This document shows, piece by piece, positions 27,357-36,290 of a stretch of 64,000 bases of DNA. The notes under the pieces are model-generated. The model saw only the letters and a list, made by a program, of their open reading frames with translations. It was not told the DNA's origin and did no database searches. Made by a program: the position numbers and the translations under genes. Position 1 is the first letter of the stretch, and every line of letters begins with the position of its first letter. The DNA is from an uncultured Pseudomonadota bacterium (GTDB lineage: Bacteria > Pseudomonadota > Gammaproteobacteria > Burkholderiales > SG8-39), in the NCBI GenBank assembly GCA_903921325.1, contig CAIXPL010000008.1, forward strand, positions 124,001 to 188,000, written 5' to 3'.

Positions 27357-28235
27357 TCAGGGCAGATGCATCAGCCGCTCGCCCATACGCACCGGACGTC
27401 CTTCTTCAATGGTCTGGCAGAGGGCGAATCCGGGTGGCGCAAACACGATGATGGTTGAGCCGTGCTCGAACCAGCCCATTTCTTCGCCCTTGGCAAACTG
27501 CGCATCACAGGACAGCTCGTTGGGGCCGCGATAGGCCAGATTGAGCATCGCGTCGATGCCATGAAAGCGGATACTCGCCACCAGTATGGCGGCAACCGGC
27601 ACCAGTGTGATCTGGTGGCCGCTCGCGTTCAGTCGGGTGCGAATGATGACCCGTTCATTGCGACAGAACAGACGCTCAACCCGCGCAAGCGCAATGGGAT
27701 TAACGTTCCACGTGTCACCCGATACATAAGTCAATCGCTCGACGCTGCAGTCATGCGGTGCATGGAAACGGTGATACATGTTCGATCGCAGGCGCAAGGT
27801 GACCCAGGTGCCGTTGTGATAACGCGCTTGCAGCTCCGCATCACACAGCAGGTCTTGTAACCGATAGGGAAAGCCCTTGGCTTGAATCACGACGTCGCCG
27901 ACAATCTGCCCCGAGGCGCCCACGATCGCGTCACACGGGCTGACCAGAACCGTCGGATCAGAATCAATCGGACGCATGCCTGGTTTCAATTGGCGAATGA
28001 AACACTCGTGCATGCTGCGGTATTGGGTGTCACGCGCCTCTGACAGATCCAGATCACCAAAGTAGCGCCACAGGGCTATCGAGGCGTCGCGTATCCAGGG
28101 CGTTTCAATTTTGCTGAACCAGCCCATGAAGCGCGTCAGCGCGCGGCGCGGCAAGCGATTGGTCAGCAGAAAATTGATGTCCTCCTGCTGCACGATGCGC
28201 GCGAGGGTTCTACTCAGTCCGAAGGCGGCGTTCAC
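27357..28235 (-). CDS. psd: Phosphatidylserine decarboxylase proenzyme paralogue
   Basis: Protein of 292 aa of the Psd family, which converts phosphatidylserine to phosphatidylethanolamine at the inner membrane. Signatures: LVSPCDAIVGASGQI, MYHRFHAPHDCSVERLTYVSGDTWNVNP, and the autocatalytic pyruvoyl site HGSTIIVF near residue 262 (His instead of the common Leu before GST). The start is a GTG at 28235. It is head to head with an aminotransferase gene, only 33 bp apart, and sits among phosphate-starvation lipid genes, so it may be a specialised copy rather than the housekeeping enzyme (inference). Confidence 0.88.
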   Translation of the reverse strand: MNAAFGLSRTLARIVQQEDINFLLTNRLPRRALTRFMGWFSKIETPWIRDASIALWRYFGDLDLSEARDTQYRSMHECFIRQLKPGMRPIDSDPTVLVSPCDAIVGASGQIVGDVVIQAKGFPYRLQDLLCDAELQARYHNGTWVTLRLRSNMYHRFHAPHDCSVERLTYVSGDTWNVNPIALARVERLFCRNERVIIRTRLNASGHQITLVPVAAILVASIRFHGIDAMLNLAYRGPNELSCDAQFAKGEEMGWFEHGSTIIVFAPPGFALCQTIEEGRPVRMGERLMHLP

Positions 28236-28268
28236 GCTATTGTCATCCTTGTCATGTAAGTAGCAGGC

Positions 28269-29927
28269 ATGAACTCAAACCCTGCCTTGTATCTTCTTGG
28301 TGCGGCCGCACTGGCCGCCATTTTTCCACGGGTGAAATCCCGCCTTGAGCTGTCCCGTGCCAAGCATCGATCGCTCGCCGGTCATGCGCGCATGAGCCGG
28401 TTTGCGGCCAAATGGGTGCCCTATTACGAGTACGGCGAGGATCAGTTCTTCTGTGCCGATGGCGCCCCGGCCACGATTGCCGCGCAACGCAAGGCGGCCT
28501 TTGAACGGCTGAGCGCCGAATTCGTGGCGCGTTACCCCAAGACGGTCGCGCTGACCGGGACGATACGCGATAGTGTCTCGGATCTGGATTTCACCGGACG
28601 TTATCGGGTGCCGTTTCAGTTCAGCCGCCATGTGCGCATGCACCTGGACACCGGCGCGTTCGCCAATGCCTCGTCCGGCGTCACCCTGACCGATCTGGAC
28701 GGCAATGAATGTATGGACCTGACCGGGTCCTATGGCGTCAATGTCTTTGGCAATGATTTTTACAAGGAATGCATGGCGCGTGGCAGTGCGCTCGCCGCGC
28801 AGCTCGGCCCGGTGCTGGGCGCCTACCATCCTGCGGTCGCATCGAATGTAGCAACGCTGCTGTCGATTGCTCGCAAGGATGAAGTGTCGTTCCATATGTC
28901 GGGCACCGAAGCGGTGATGCAGGCAGTGCGTCTGGCGCGCTATCACACCAAGCGCTCGCATGTCGTCGTGTTTTGTGGGGCCTATCACGGCTGGTGGGGC
29001 GATGTGCAACCGGGGGTGGGCAATCCGCTGCCCGCACGTGACACCTACACCTTGAGTGACATGAGCGAGCGCTCGTTGCACGTGCTGCGCACGCGCAAGG
29101 ATATCGCCTGCGTTCTGGTCAATCCGCTGCAAGCCCTGCACCCTAATGCCGGGGCCCCCGGCGACGGATCGCTGATCGCCGGTCGTGCCAATTCCGGATT
29201 TGATCGCGCAGGCTACAGCGCGTGGCTGAAGCGCTTGCGCGAGGCATGCAGCGCCAATGGAGTGGTGTTGATATTTGACGAAGTGTTCCTCGGTTTTCGC
29301 CTGGCGCGTGGCGGGGCGCAGGAATACTTTGGCGTGCAGGCGGACATGGTCACTTATGGCAAGACACTGGCTGGCGGATTTCCGATCGGTGCTCTGTGTG
29401 GGTCGCATGCTTTGATGAAACGCTATCGTGATGATCGCCCTGCCGATGTGTGCTTTGCGCGCGGCACGTTCAATTCGCACCCCTATGTGATGGGCAGCAT
29501 GCAGGTTTTTCTCGAACGTCTGCAGTCCACCGAATTGGGGGCGGTGTATGAACGCATTGATCAAACCTGGAACGATCGGGCGCGGCGCCTGAATGACCAC
29601 CTCGCTGAAGCCGGCATTCCGGTGCGGGTGTCCAATCTCACCAGCATCTGGACCGTGAGTTATACGATCCCTTCGCGTTACCACTGGATGCTGCAGTACT
29701 ACATGCGCCGGGAAGGACTTGCCCTCAGTTGGGTCGGCACCGGTCGATTCATTTTCAGCCTGAATTACACCGAGGCTGACTTTGACGAGGTGATGCGGCG
29801 CATGGTGCGGGCGGGTCAACGCATGCTCGCCGACGGCTGGTGGTGGCAGGATGCCTCGCTCACCACCCGCTCGATCCGGCGCGGCATTGTGAGCGAGATG
29901 CTGAAGCACGCGCTCGGCCGGGGCTGA
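28269..29927 (+). CDS. Class III PLP-dependent aminotransferase with N-terminal membrane-proximal extension
   Basis: Protein of 552 aa related to glutamate-1-semialdehyde aminomutase. The class III core shows DLDGNECMDLTGSYGVNVFG, MSGTEAVMQAVRLAR, FCGAYHGWWGD, VLIFDEVFLGFR and the PLP Lys in VTYGKTLAGGFPIGALCGS. It is about 120 residues longer than the family because of an N-terminal extension with a hydrophobic stretch (LYLLGAAALAAIF) that may anchor it to the membrane. The substrate is unknown; its neighbours all concern lipids, so an amino-lipid head group or long-chain base is possible (inference). Confidence 0.82.
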   Translation: MNSNPALYLLGAAALAAIFPRVKSRLELSRAKHRSLAGHARMSRFAAKWVPYYEYGEDQFFCADGAPATIAAQRKAAFERLSAEFVARYPKTVALTGTIRDSVSDLDFTGRYRVPFQFSRHVRMHLDTGAFANASSGVTLTDLDGNECMDLTGSYGVNVFGNDFYKECMARGSALAAQLGPVLGAYHPAVASNVATLLSIARKDEVSFHMSGTEAVMQAVRLARYHTKRSHVVVFCGAYHGWWGDVQPGVGNPLPARDTYTLSDMSERSLHVLRTRKDIACVLVNPLQALHPNAGAPGDGSLIAGRANSGFDRAGYSAWLKRLREACSANGVVLIFDEVFLGFRLARGGAQEYFGVQADMVTYGKTLAGGFPIGALCGSHALMKRYRDDRPADVCFARGTFNSHPYVMGSMQVFLERLQSTELGAVYERIDQTWNDRARRLNDHLAEAGIPVRVSNLTSIWTVSYTIPSRYHWMLQYYMRREGLALSWVGTGRFIFSLNYTEADFDEVMRRMVRAGQRMLADGWWWQDASLTTRSIRRGIVSEMLKHALGRG

Positions 29928-29949
29928 ACGCCCCCGGCGCGCGGCGCCA

Positions 29950-30558
29950 TCAACTGCCGTGGGTTTGGCCCATCGGGTCGATCAACTGCCCCTGCAGCAA
30001 ATAGATCGGCGCCTTGCAATAGAGCTTGAGGTCGTGGAATGGGTCGGTGATGATCTTGACCGCCCATACCAGGCCCGTTTGCACCCCGCGCAGGAAAAAC
30101 AGGTGGATGGTGCGAAAGACAATGCCACCGATGCCCAGTGCAAGCCACATCAACCCGAGTTTGTGGGCGTAGCCGGCGAGGCCGGACACGTCGTCAAACA
30201 CGCCGAACAAGGTCGGACTGATGAGCAGCATGACGGGGGAGATCGCCCAGATGGCAAGCAGAACCACTTTGCGCTTCAAGTTGTAGCCGACCTTCACTTC
30301 TTCCTTGTATTCGTGGGTGACGTCGTTGAAGGTGTCATAGCCCTTCGGTTCAAAGAAGAAGTGACCCGACTGGCGCGTCGTCATCGAGACCAGCCAGCCG
30401 ATCAACCCGGACGCCGCCGGATGAAATGGCAGCAGTGCGTAGGCGCACAGAAAGCTGGCGGCACTGATGAAATGCAGACTTTGATTGATACGGCTGTGGT
30501 GATAGAAGCGATGGTCGTCCCAACGCTGCACTCGCAGTGCCTGAAGAAATTCTTTCAT
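29950..30558 (-). CDS. DUF962/Mpo1-like integral membrane protein
   Basis: Membrane protein of 202 aa. Conserved polar residues of the Mpo1/YGL010w family appear in YHHSRINQSLHFISAASF and RQSGHFFFEPKG; several membrane helices follow (VVLLAIWAISPVMLLISPTLF, LGLMWLALGIGGIVF). Fungal Mpo1 is an iron-dependent dioxygenase acting on 2-hydroxy fatty acids, but the bacterial role is not known and the match here is partial. A good PHO-box-like repeat lies 85 bp upstream, reading in its direction. Confidence 0.65.
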   Translation of the reverse strand: MKEFLQALRVQRWDDHRFYHHSRINQSLHFISAASFLCAYALLPFHPAASGLIGWLVSMTTRQSGHFFFEPKGYDTFNDVTHEYKEEVKVGYNLKRKVVLLAIWAISPVMLLISPTLFGVFDDVSGLAGYAHKLGLMWLALGIGGIVFRTIHLFFLRGVQTGLVWAVKIITDPFHDLKLYCKAPIYLLQGQLIDPMGQTHGS

Positions 30559-30642
30559 AGCGGCCTCATGGGTAGGTGCTCCGGGGCGTTGCCCGGATGT
30601 GGCGAAATTACTACGTTGGCATGACTGTCATGCGAAATATTG

Positions 30643-30660
30643 GTGACAATTCAATGACAT
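30643..30660 (-). promoter_or_regulatory. PHO box upstream of the DUF962-like gene
   Basis: On the minus strand this reads ATGTCATTGAATTGTCAC: two 7-bp half sites (ATGTCAT and TTGTCAC) separated by 4 bp, close to the PhoB consensus CTGTCAT-N4-CTGTCAT/C. It is 85 bp upstream of the minus-strand gene start. Confidence 0.65.
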
Positions 30661-30686
30661 CGGCGTCTTTCGGTGTCATTTTTCAT

Positions 30687-30704
30687 TTGTCATCGTGAAG
30701 TCAT
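30687..30704 (+). promoter_or_regulatory. PHO-box-like repeat upstream of the glycosyltransferase
   Basis: TTGTCATCGTGAAGTCAT: half sites TTGTCAT and AAGTCAT with a 4-bp spacer, 34 bp before the glycosyltransferase start. Several further TGTCAT hexamers occur in the same 110 bp. Confidence 0.55.
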
Positions 30705-30737
30705 CAAGTTGCAACACGGTTATGGAATCGTGTTTGC

Positions 30738-31979
30738 ATGTCGACCGACTCCATGCCGATCCTCATCGAGGATCTACCTGTGCGAAAGCAGTCGCTGCGC
30801 ATCGCCGTGGTGACTGAAACGTATCCGCCGGAAATCAATGGCGTGGCCAATACGGTTGCGCAGGTCGTCGAAGGGCTGCGCCGCCGCGATCACCAGATTC
30901 AACTGGTACGGCCACGTCAGGCCCCGCACGAAATCGGCAGCGAACAGACCGATCTGCATCAGACGCTTACCGGCAGTCTACCGATTCCACGTTACCCTTC
31001 GTTGAAAATGGGCATGCCGGCACGGCGCGCACTCACGCGTCTGTGGACGCAGGCGCGGCCCGACGTGGTGCATGTGGTGACCGAAGGACCTCTGGGCTGG
31101 TCAGCCATTCAGAGCGCAATTCGTCTTGGCATTCCGGTGGTATCCGATTTCCGCACCAACTTTCATGCCTACAGCAAGCACTATGGCGTTGGCTGGTTGC
31201 GCAAACCCATACTTGGCTATTTGCGCAAGTTTCATAACCGCACGGCCTGCACCATGGTGCCGACCGAAGGCATGCGGCTGATGCTGTGCGATCTGGGATT
31301 TCATAACGTGCGAGTGATCGCACGCGGCGTTGATACCCACCTGTTCTCACCGGCGCGTCGATCGGGCACGTTGCGCGCCTCCTGGGGGGCCGAAGAGCAC
31401 GCGCCGGTCATTCTGCATGCGGGGCGCCTGGCTTCAGAGAAAAACCCTGAAGCCCTGATCCACGCGCACGCACAAATCAGGCAACGTGTGCCCACTGCGC
31501 GCTTCGTGATTGTCGGTGATGGACCGGCTCGCGCCTATCTTGAGCAGCATTGTCCGGGCGCTGTGTTTGCCGGCTCGCGCACTGGCGAAGATCTGGCGGC
31601 GCATTTTGCGTCTGCCGACATTTTTCTCTTTCCCAGTCTCACCGAGACCTTTGGCAACGTAACTCTCGAGGCCATGGCGAGCGGGCTGGCCGTGGTGGCC
31701 TTCGATTATGGCGCCGCCGGCAAATACATTCGGCATGGGGCGAACGGTTTGCTCGCGCAAAGCGAGGATCCGGCCGCGTTCCAGCGTCTGGCGCTTGATC
31801 TGGCCGGTAATCTGAGTCTGGCCCGCAGCCTCGGTGCATCGGCCGCCATCGACACCCAGGCATTGAGCTGGGATTCGATCGTACTTGAGCTGGAAGGGGT
31901 GTTGCGGGCGACAAGCACCCATCAACAGCCGGGCGACCTCTTCATGGAGCGTAGCGCAGGCCAGTTTATGGCGCGCTGA
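30738..31979 (+). CDS. Glycosyltransferase family 4/1 (lipid glycosyltransferase-like)
   Basis: GT-B glycosyltransferase of 413 aa. N-terminal domain: IAVVTETYPPEINGVANTVAQVVEGL; C-terminal donor domain: VILHAGRLASEKNPEALIHA, FVIVGDGPARAYLEQ, FPSLTETFGNVTLEAMASGLAVVAFDYGA with the EX7E-type glutamate motif. It resembles the alpha-mannosyltransferase/SqdX-type group acting on diacylglycerol. With PlcP producing diacylglycerol under phosphate starvation and PHO-box-like repeats upstream, a role in glycolipid synthesis is plausible (inference). Its 3' end overlaps the convergent phoR by 14 bp. Confidence 0.82.
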   Translation: MSTDSMPILIEDLPVRKQSLRIAVVTETYPPEINGVANTVAQVVEGLRRRDHQIQLVRPRQAPHEIGSEQTDLHQTLTGSLPIPRYPSLKMGMPARRALTRLWTQARPDVVHVVTEGPLGWSAIQSAIRLGIPVVSDFRTNFHAYSKHYGVGWLRKPILGYLRKFHNRTACTMVPTEGMRLMLCDLGFHNVRVIARGVDTHLFSPARRSGTLRASWGAEEHAPVILHAGRLASEKNPEALIHAHAQIRQRVPTARFVIVGDGPARAYLEQHCPGAVFAGSRTGEDLAAHFASADIFLFPSLTETFGNVTLEAMASGLAVVAFDYGAAGKYIRHGANGLLAQSEDPAAFQRLALDLAGNLSLARSLGASAAIDTQALSWDSIVLELEGVLRATSTHQQPGDLFMERSAGQFMAR

Positions 31980-33297
31980 GTTCAGCATCCTCAGCAGCGT
32001 GCACTCTGCCCGCAGGCAGACGACAGCGAAACGTAGCGCCTTGGCCCAGCTCGGATTCGATCTCGAGTGCGCCCTGGTGGCGCAGCAGAACATGTTTTAC
32101 GATGGCCAGACCGAGTCCGGTGCCGCCGGTCTCTCTCGATCGGCTGCGATCCACCCGATAGAACCGCTCGGTCAGACGTGGAATATGTTCGGCGGCGATG
32201 CCGATTCCGCTGTCGGTGACAGAAAACACCACGCCGCCACCTTCGCGCGCAGCCTGCCAGGACACCTCGATCGTGCCACCCTCAGGCGTATAGCGAACAG
32301 CATTCGACATGAGATTGGTGAACGCACTGCGCAACTCGTCGGCGCTGCCAAACACACTGATGGGCGCAACCTGCGCAACAATGTGATGGCGACCGCGGCC
32401 GTAGGTGCGCGCTTCCTCAATCAGGACGTCAATCATTTTGGGTACATTGACCACATCTTCGTGCAACGGATTGCCATCGGCCTCAAGGCGTGACAGCACA
32501 AGCAGATCTTCGACCAGCCGACTCATACGCTGTGCCTGTGCAAACATCACGTCAACGGCCCGGCTTTGCATCGCCGGATCGATGTCCCCGCCGAGCAGGT
32601 GCTCCAGGTAGCCATTGACCACGGTGAGCGGAGTGCGCAACTCGTGGGATACATTGGCAATGAAATCACGGCGAATGCGTTCGGTGCGCTCAAACGTCGT
32701 GACATCGCGCAATAGCACCACTTTGTCCTCAACCGCGAACTGCACCACCTGAATGGACAGGGTGCTGGGCGCATTGCCAGAGGTCTCGATCAACAGTCCG
32801 GGCTCGTCGCTCTCGCGGGTTGCGCGCGCCAGATAGGCCGCCAGCCCCGGATAGCGCACCAGATTAGTGAGGACATTGCCGCGGTCGTTGATGCGGCTGA
32901 TACCCAACATGCGCTCAGCCGCGCCATTGCACCAGTCGATGCGCAGTTCGCCATCGATCAGTACCACGCCGTCGGGCAGGGCTTGCGCCGCCAGTTCGGA
33001 GCGGCGCAGCGCATCGGCAAGGCGGCTCAGACCCTGCGTTTCACGACGGTGCGCGCGGTAGAGTTCGGAGAACACTTCGCCCCAGGCACCCCAGCCGTCC
33101 GGGATGGTGACTTCGTCCGGGGACTTGAGCCAGCGGCGCAGATGATCCAGATAGCGCAACTGCACGATCACCAGGGCAAACAATCCGGCGCTGAAGATGC
33201 ACAGGGCGCTCACAGGCCCGAACAGCATGAACGCCACCCCGGCGGTCAGGCTGAGTACCAAAAACCGCAGCGCCGGAGCGATCCAGAAATTGATCAT
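31966..33297 (-). CDS. phoR: PhoR phosphate-regulon sensor histidine kinase
   Basis: Kinase of 443 aa: two N-terminal membrane segments, a PAS domain (LPDGVVLIDGELRIDWCNGAAERMLG), the H box FIANVSHELRTPLTVVNGYLEHL, N box FTNLMSNAVRYTPEGG, and G boxes DSGIGIAAEHI and TGGTGLGLAIVKHVL. The short double membrane anchor plus PAS is the PhoR layout. It overlaps phoB by 4 bp. Confidence 0.93.
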   Translation of the reverse strand: MINFWIAPALRFLVLSLTAGVAFMLFGPVSALCIFSAGLFALVIVQLRYLDHLRRWLKSPDEVTIPDGWGAWGEVFSELYRAHRRETQGLSRLADALRRSELAAQALPDGVVLIDGELRIDWCNGAAERMLGISRINDRGNVLTNLVRYPGLAAYLARATRESDEPGLLIETSGNAPSTLSIQVVQFAVEDKVVLLRDVTTFERTERIRRDFIANVSHELRTPLTVVNGYLEHLLGGDIDPAMQSRAVDVMFAQAQRMSRLVEDLLVLSRLEADGNPLHEDVVNVPKMIDVLIEEARTYGRGRHHIVAQVAPISVFGSADELRSAFTNLMSNAVRYTPEGGTIEVSWQAAREGGGVVFSVTDSGIGIAAEHIPRLTERFYRVDRSRSRETGGTGLGLAIVKHVLLRHQGALEIESELGQGATFRCRLPAGRVHAAEDAELSAP

Positions 33298-33992
33298 CCA
33301 GGGCGTGCGAGCTTGTAGCCCGCACCGCGCACGGTGGCAAGCCAGCTCTCGCCGTGCGATCCCAGCGTAAGGCGCAAGCGGCGCATGTGCACATCGACCG
33401 TGCGCTCTTCGATAAACACATGGTCACCCCAGACGCGGTCAAGCAACTGGGCACGCGAGAACACCCGCTCGGGGTGCGCGAGCAGAAAACGCAGCAGACG
33501 AAACTCGGTCGGACCGATGTCGACCACCTGACCTTGCACCGTGACCGTATGGCTTTTTGCGTCCAGGCGGATCGGCCCGGCCTCCAGCGTCTCGGTACCC
33601 TGCTCAGGGGTGCGACGGCGCAGAACGGCTCGAATCCGCGCAATCAATTCACGCTGATTGAATGGTTTGACGATGTAGTCATCGGCCCCCTGCTCGAGAC
33701 CGGCAACCCGGTCCGCTTCGGCCGCGCGCGCCGTCAACATGATGATCGGCAGCGAACGCGTGCGTGGCTCAGCACGCAGTCGCTGGGCCAGTGCCATGCC
33801 CGACATGCCAGGCAACATCCAGTCGATGAGGGCGATGTCGGGAAGGATATCGTTGATACGCGCGAGGGCTTCTTCCGCGCTCTTGGCTGGCACCACGCCC
33901 AAACCCGCCTGGGCGAGAGTGAACGAAATCAACTCATGTATTGCGGGGTCGTCCTCGACCACCAGCACCGTGGTAAGCGTGGTGCCACTCAC
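33294..33992 (-). CDS. phoB: PhoB phosphate-regulon response regulator
   Basis: OmpR-family regulator of 232 aa: receiver with VVEDDPAIHELI, ALIDWMLPGMSG and GADDYIVKPFNQRELIARI; output domain with TEFRLLRFLLAHPERVFSRAQLLDRVWGDHVFIEERTVDVHMRRLR and VRGAGYKL. It stands between phoU and phoR, all minus strand, which is the arrangement common in betaproteobacteria. Expected to bind the PHO boxes listed in this window. Confidence 0.95.
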   Translation of the reverse strand: MSGTTLTTVLVVEDDPAIHELISFTLAQAGLGVVPAKSAEEALARINDILPDIALIDWMLPGMSGMALAQRLRAEPRTRSLPIIMLTARAAEADRVAGLEQGADDYIVKPFNQRELIARIRAVLRRRTPEQGTETLEAGPIRLDAKSHTVTVQGQVVDIGPTEFRLLRFLLAHPERVFSRAQLLDRVWGDHVFIEERTVDVHMRRLRLTLGSHGESWLATVRGAGYKLARPG

Positions 33993-34022
33993 AGATCAGC
34001 TCCGGTCCCGCCAGCAGACCGC

Positions 34023-34730
34023 TCAGGCAAGAGAGGCACCCGCCTGGCCTTTGGTATGACGAATATCTGTGCCATCGACGATATAGACCACGTGCTCTGC
34101 AATATTCTTCGAATGATCACCGATGCGCTCAATCGCCTTGGCGATCCAGACAATGTCGATTGCCGGTGAAATCGTGCGCGGGTCTTCCATCATGTAGGTG
34201 ATGAGCTGGCGCATGATCGCGCGAAATTCAATATCGAGCTGCTCATCGGCGCGAATGAGATCCTGGGCGGCGACTGAATCAAGCCGGGCATAGGCATCCA
34301 GTGCCGTACGCAACATCTCCAAGGCGACTTCGGCGGCATGCGTGACATCGGCCAGTCGTGGCACGACCAACTGGCCGCGATCCAGAATGTTTTTGGCTGT
34401 GCGGGCAATTTTTTTCGCCTCATCGCCCATGCGCTCCAGATCGGTAACCGTCTTGGCAATGGACAGCACCGTGCGCAAATCACCGGCGGTCGGTTGACGT
34501 CGCGCGATGATTTGTGCGCACGCCTCGTCGATCTCGACTTCAAACTCATTGACCTGCCGATCAAGCGCGATTGCGCTTTCGATGGCATCGGCATCGCTCG
34601 CTAACAAGCCGCGCAGCGCATTGCGGATCTGCGACTCGACGAGTCCGCCCATTTGCAACACCATTGAGCGGATATGCTCCAGGTCGGCATCAAACTGCTT
34701 GATTGTGTGCTCGGTCGGGGGCATGGGCAA
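34023..34730 (-). CDS. phoU: PhoU phosphate signalling protein
   Basis: Helical protein of 235 aa with the two PhoU repeats: MVLQMGGLVESQIRNALRGLLASD and later MRQLITYMMEDPRTISPAIDIVWIAKAIERIGDHSKNIAEHVVYIVDG, with the metal-binding type acidic motif ERMGDEAKKIAR in the first half. It damps PhoR signalling in response to Pst transporter activity. pst genes are not next to it in this window. First gene of the phoU-phoB-phoR operon. Confidence 0.95.
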   Translation of the reverse strand: MPMPPTEHTIKQFDADLEHIRSMVLQMGGLVESQIRNALRGLLASDADAIESAIALDRQVNEFEVEIDEACAQIIARRQPTAGDLRTVLSIAKTVTDLERMGDEAKKIARTAKNILDRGQLVVPRLADVTHAAEVALEMLRTALDAYARLDSVAAQDLIRADEQLDIEFRAIMRQLITYMMEDPRTISPAIDIVWIAKAIERIGDHSKNIAEHVVYIVDGTDIRHTKGQAGASLA

Positions 34731-34846
34731 TGCGTCCTGTGGACAGTCATGGGAGGGCTGGCTCAGCGATGGGCGGCAACAAGTGTGCGGATGCCACCAA
34801 CTCGCACCTGAAATCCCGGGTGTTCAGGCGAATTCAAGCCCTGGCA

Positions 34847-34868
34847 GTGTCATACTTGAATATGACAC
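34847..34868. repeat. Perfect 8-bp inverted repeat (possible operator)
   Basis: GTGTCATA, 6-base spacer CTTGAA, TATGACAC. Both arms contain a PHO half site in opposite orientation. It lies about 120 bp upstream of phoU. Confidence 0.6.
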
Positions 34869-34879
34869 AGATATTACAG
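34862..34879 (-). promoter_or_regulatory. PHO box upstream of phoU-phoB-phoR
   Basis: Minus strand reads CTGTAATATCTGTGTCAT: half sites CTGTAAT and GTGTCAT with a 4-bp spacer (11-bp period), each one mismatch from CTGTCAT. About 130 bp upstream of the phoU start, consistent with autoregulation. Confidence 0.55.
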
Positions 34880-35165
34880 ATTGTGCGCGGGTAGTGTTCT
34901 CTGGCGGCAGTGCGCGCCGAGTCCGTCTCTCAGTTGCGGGTGCGGTGCCCCGGGCCGGCTGCCTGGCGCACGGGTGGGACAACAGTGGGCATCGGGGGCG
35001 TAGCGATCACGGCCTTTGTTTGATGTCACCGGGACGCGCTCCGACCCGTTGCGGCGACCTCTGGCATCTACGACTCGCCCGACCGGCGTAAGCCTTGTAT
35101 CCTGTGATCGCTGAATTTCGCCGGCGGCGTACCTAACCGCGTGCCGGATTGACATGGAGATAGGT

Positions 35166-35399
35166 ATGGCGATGAATCGGGCTTTTGAAGCTATCCAGGG
35201 GCGCGTCGAATCCCTGCTCGAATCGGCACCGGCCAGGCAGGTCGAACGTAACGCCAAAGCGCTGCTCGGCGGCGCGCTGAATCGCCTCGATCTGGTCACC
35301 CGCGAAGAATTCGATATCCAGGCAAGACTGCTGCGCAGCACCGAAGAGCGGCTACGCCAGCTCGAGGCGCGTCTGGCGGCACTCGAAGCGCGGCAATAG
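35166..35399 (+). CDS. ubiK: UbiK/YqiC-like membrane-fusogenic accessory protein
   Basis: Small protein of 77 aa of the BMFP/YqiC family, an accessory factor for aerobic ubiquinone synthesis. The N-terminal amphipathic part is FEAIQGRVESLLESAPARQVERNAKALLG and the C-terminus is the expected coiled coil (RLRQLEARLAALEARQ). The ATG at 35166 is preferred over 35154, because GGAG at 35156 then sits at normal spacing. It precedes comM, as in many beta- and gammaproteobacteria. Confidence 0.88.
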   Translation: MAMNRAFEAIQGRVESLLESAPARQVERNAKALLGGALNRLDLVTREEFDIQARLLRSTEERLRQLEARLAALEARQ

Positions 35400-35435
35400 G
35401 CCTGCTCGACGCGAGCATGCGCGTCTCGGTTCAAG

Positions 35436-36290
35436 ATGGCACTTGCCACCGTTTATTCACGCGCGCTGAACGGCTTTGACGCGCCTCTGGTGAGTGTTGA
35501 AGTGCACCTGGCCAATGGCCTGCCCAGCCTTGCCATCGTCGGATTGCCTGAAGCGGAGGTACGCGAGTCGCGCCATCGGGTGCGCGCCGCGCTGATCCAT
35601 TGCGGCTTCGATTTCCCGGCCCGCCACATGACGGTCAATCTGGCACCGGCCGACCTGCCCAAGGAAAGCGGACGCTTCGATCTGCCAATCGCCCTGGGGA
35701 TTCTGGCCGCTTCACAGCAGATTCCCGGCCATGAGCTCGATGGCTACGAGTTCGCAGGCGAACTGGCCCTGGACGGTCGCCTGCGCACGGTGCGTGGTGC
35801 CCTGGCAATGACCTACTGCGCGGGATCAGCCGGTCGCACTTTTGTGCTGCCACTGAGCGATGCGCCGGAGGCGGCGCGTGCCGCCCACGCAATCGTATTG
35901 GGGGCCGCTCATCTACGTGAGGTCTGCCGTCATTTGAGTCGCATTGAACGCCTCAAGCCAATTGTCGCGAACCGTGAATGGGCGCCACAGCCATTGGCTG
36001 ATCTGGCCGATGTGCGCGGGCAGCCGCAGGCCCGCCGGGCACTGGAAATTGCTGCCGCTGGCGAACATTCGCTGCTGATGTGCGGTCCGCCTGGCACCGG
36101 CAAATCGATGCTGGCAGAACGCTTGCCCGGGTTACTGCCGCCCATGACAGACCAGGAGGCCATGGAGCAGGCCGCCTTGTGCTCGCTGGCAACCGTCCGA
36201 TCACAGCGCACCACAACGGTCCGCTGGCGCGAACGGCCCTTTCGAGCGCCGCACCACACGGCATCCAGCGCTGCCCTGGTCGGTGGCGGC
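35436..36290 (+). pseudogene. comM: comM, 5' part (codons 1-285), interrupted by the Tn7-like element
   Basis: Encodes the N-terminal Lon-protease-like domain and the start of the AAA+ domain of ComM (YifB family), the helicase that promotes branch migration during natural transformation. Visible: YSRALNGFDAPLVSVEVHLANGLP, RVRAALIHCGFDFPARHMTVNLAPADLPKESGRFDLPIA, and Walker A CGPPGTGKSMLAERLPGLLPP. The frame enters the transposon after VGGG and stops at 36303-36305, adding four foreign residues (SEFP). The Walker B motif lies in the other fragment at 63006, so the product should be inactive. Confidence 0.95.
36286..36290. repeat. Target-site duplication, left copy (GCGGC)
   Basis: The same five bases follow the right end at 63001-63005. 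Collapsing the two copies restores the comM reading frame exactly (VGGG-SHPQPGEISLSH). Confidence 0.88.

Larger units (their letters stand above)
34731..35165. other. Intergenic region upstream of phoU and ubiK
   Basis: About 435 bp with no convincing gene. It contains the PHO-box-like repeat and inverted repeat listed separately. The rest, around 34895-35150, is GC-rich with no further recognised motif. Confidence 0.5.

Noticed and set aside
28236-28268. PHO box between psd and the aminotransferase
   Set aside because: Two TTGTCAT copies are present but 9 bp apart, not the 11-bp period of a PHO box; kept only as a weak hint.
28275-29909. A 544-codon minus-strand open frame
   Set aside because: Fully antisense to the class III aminotransferase, whose motifs are intact; composition is typical of a shadow.
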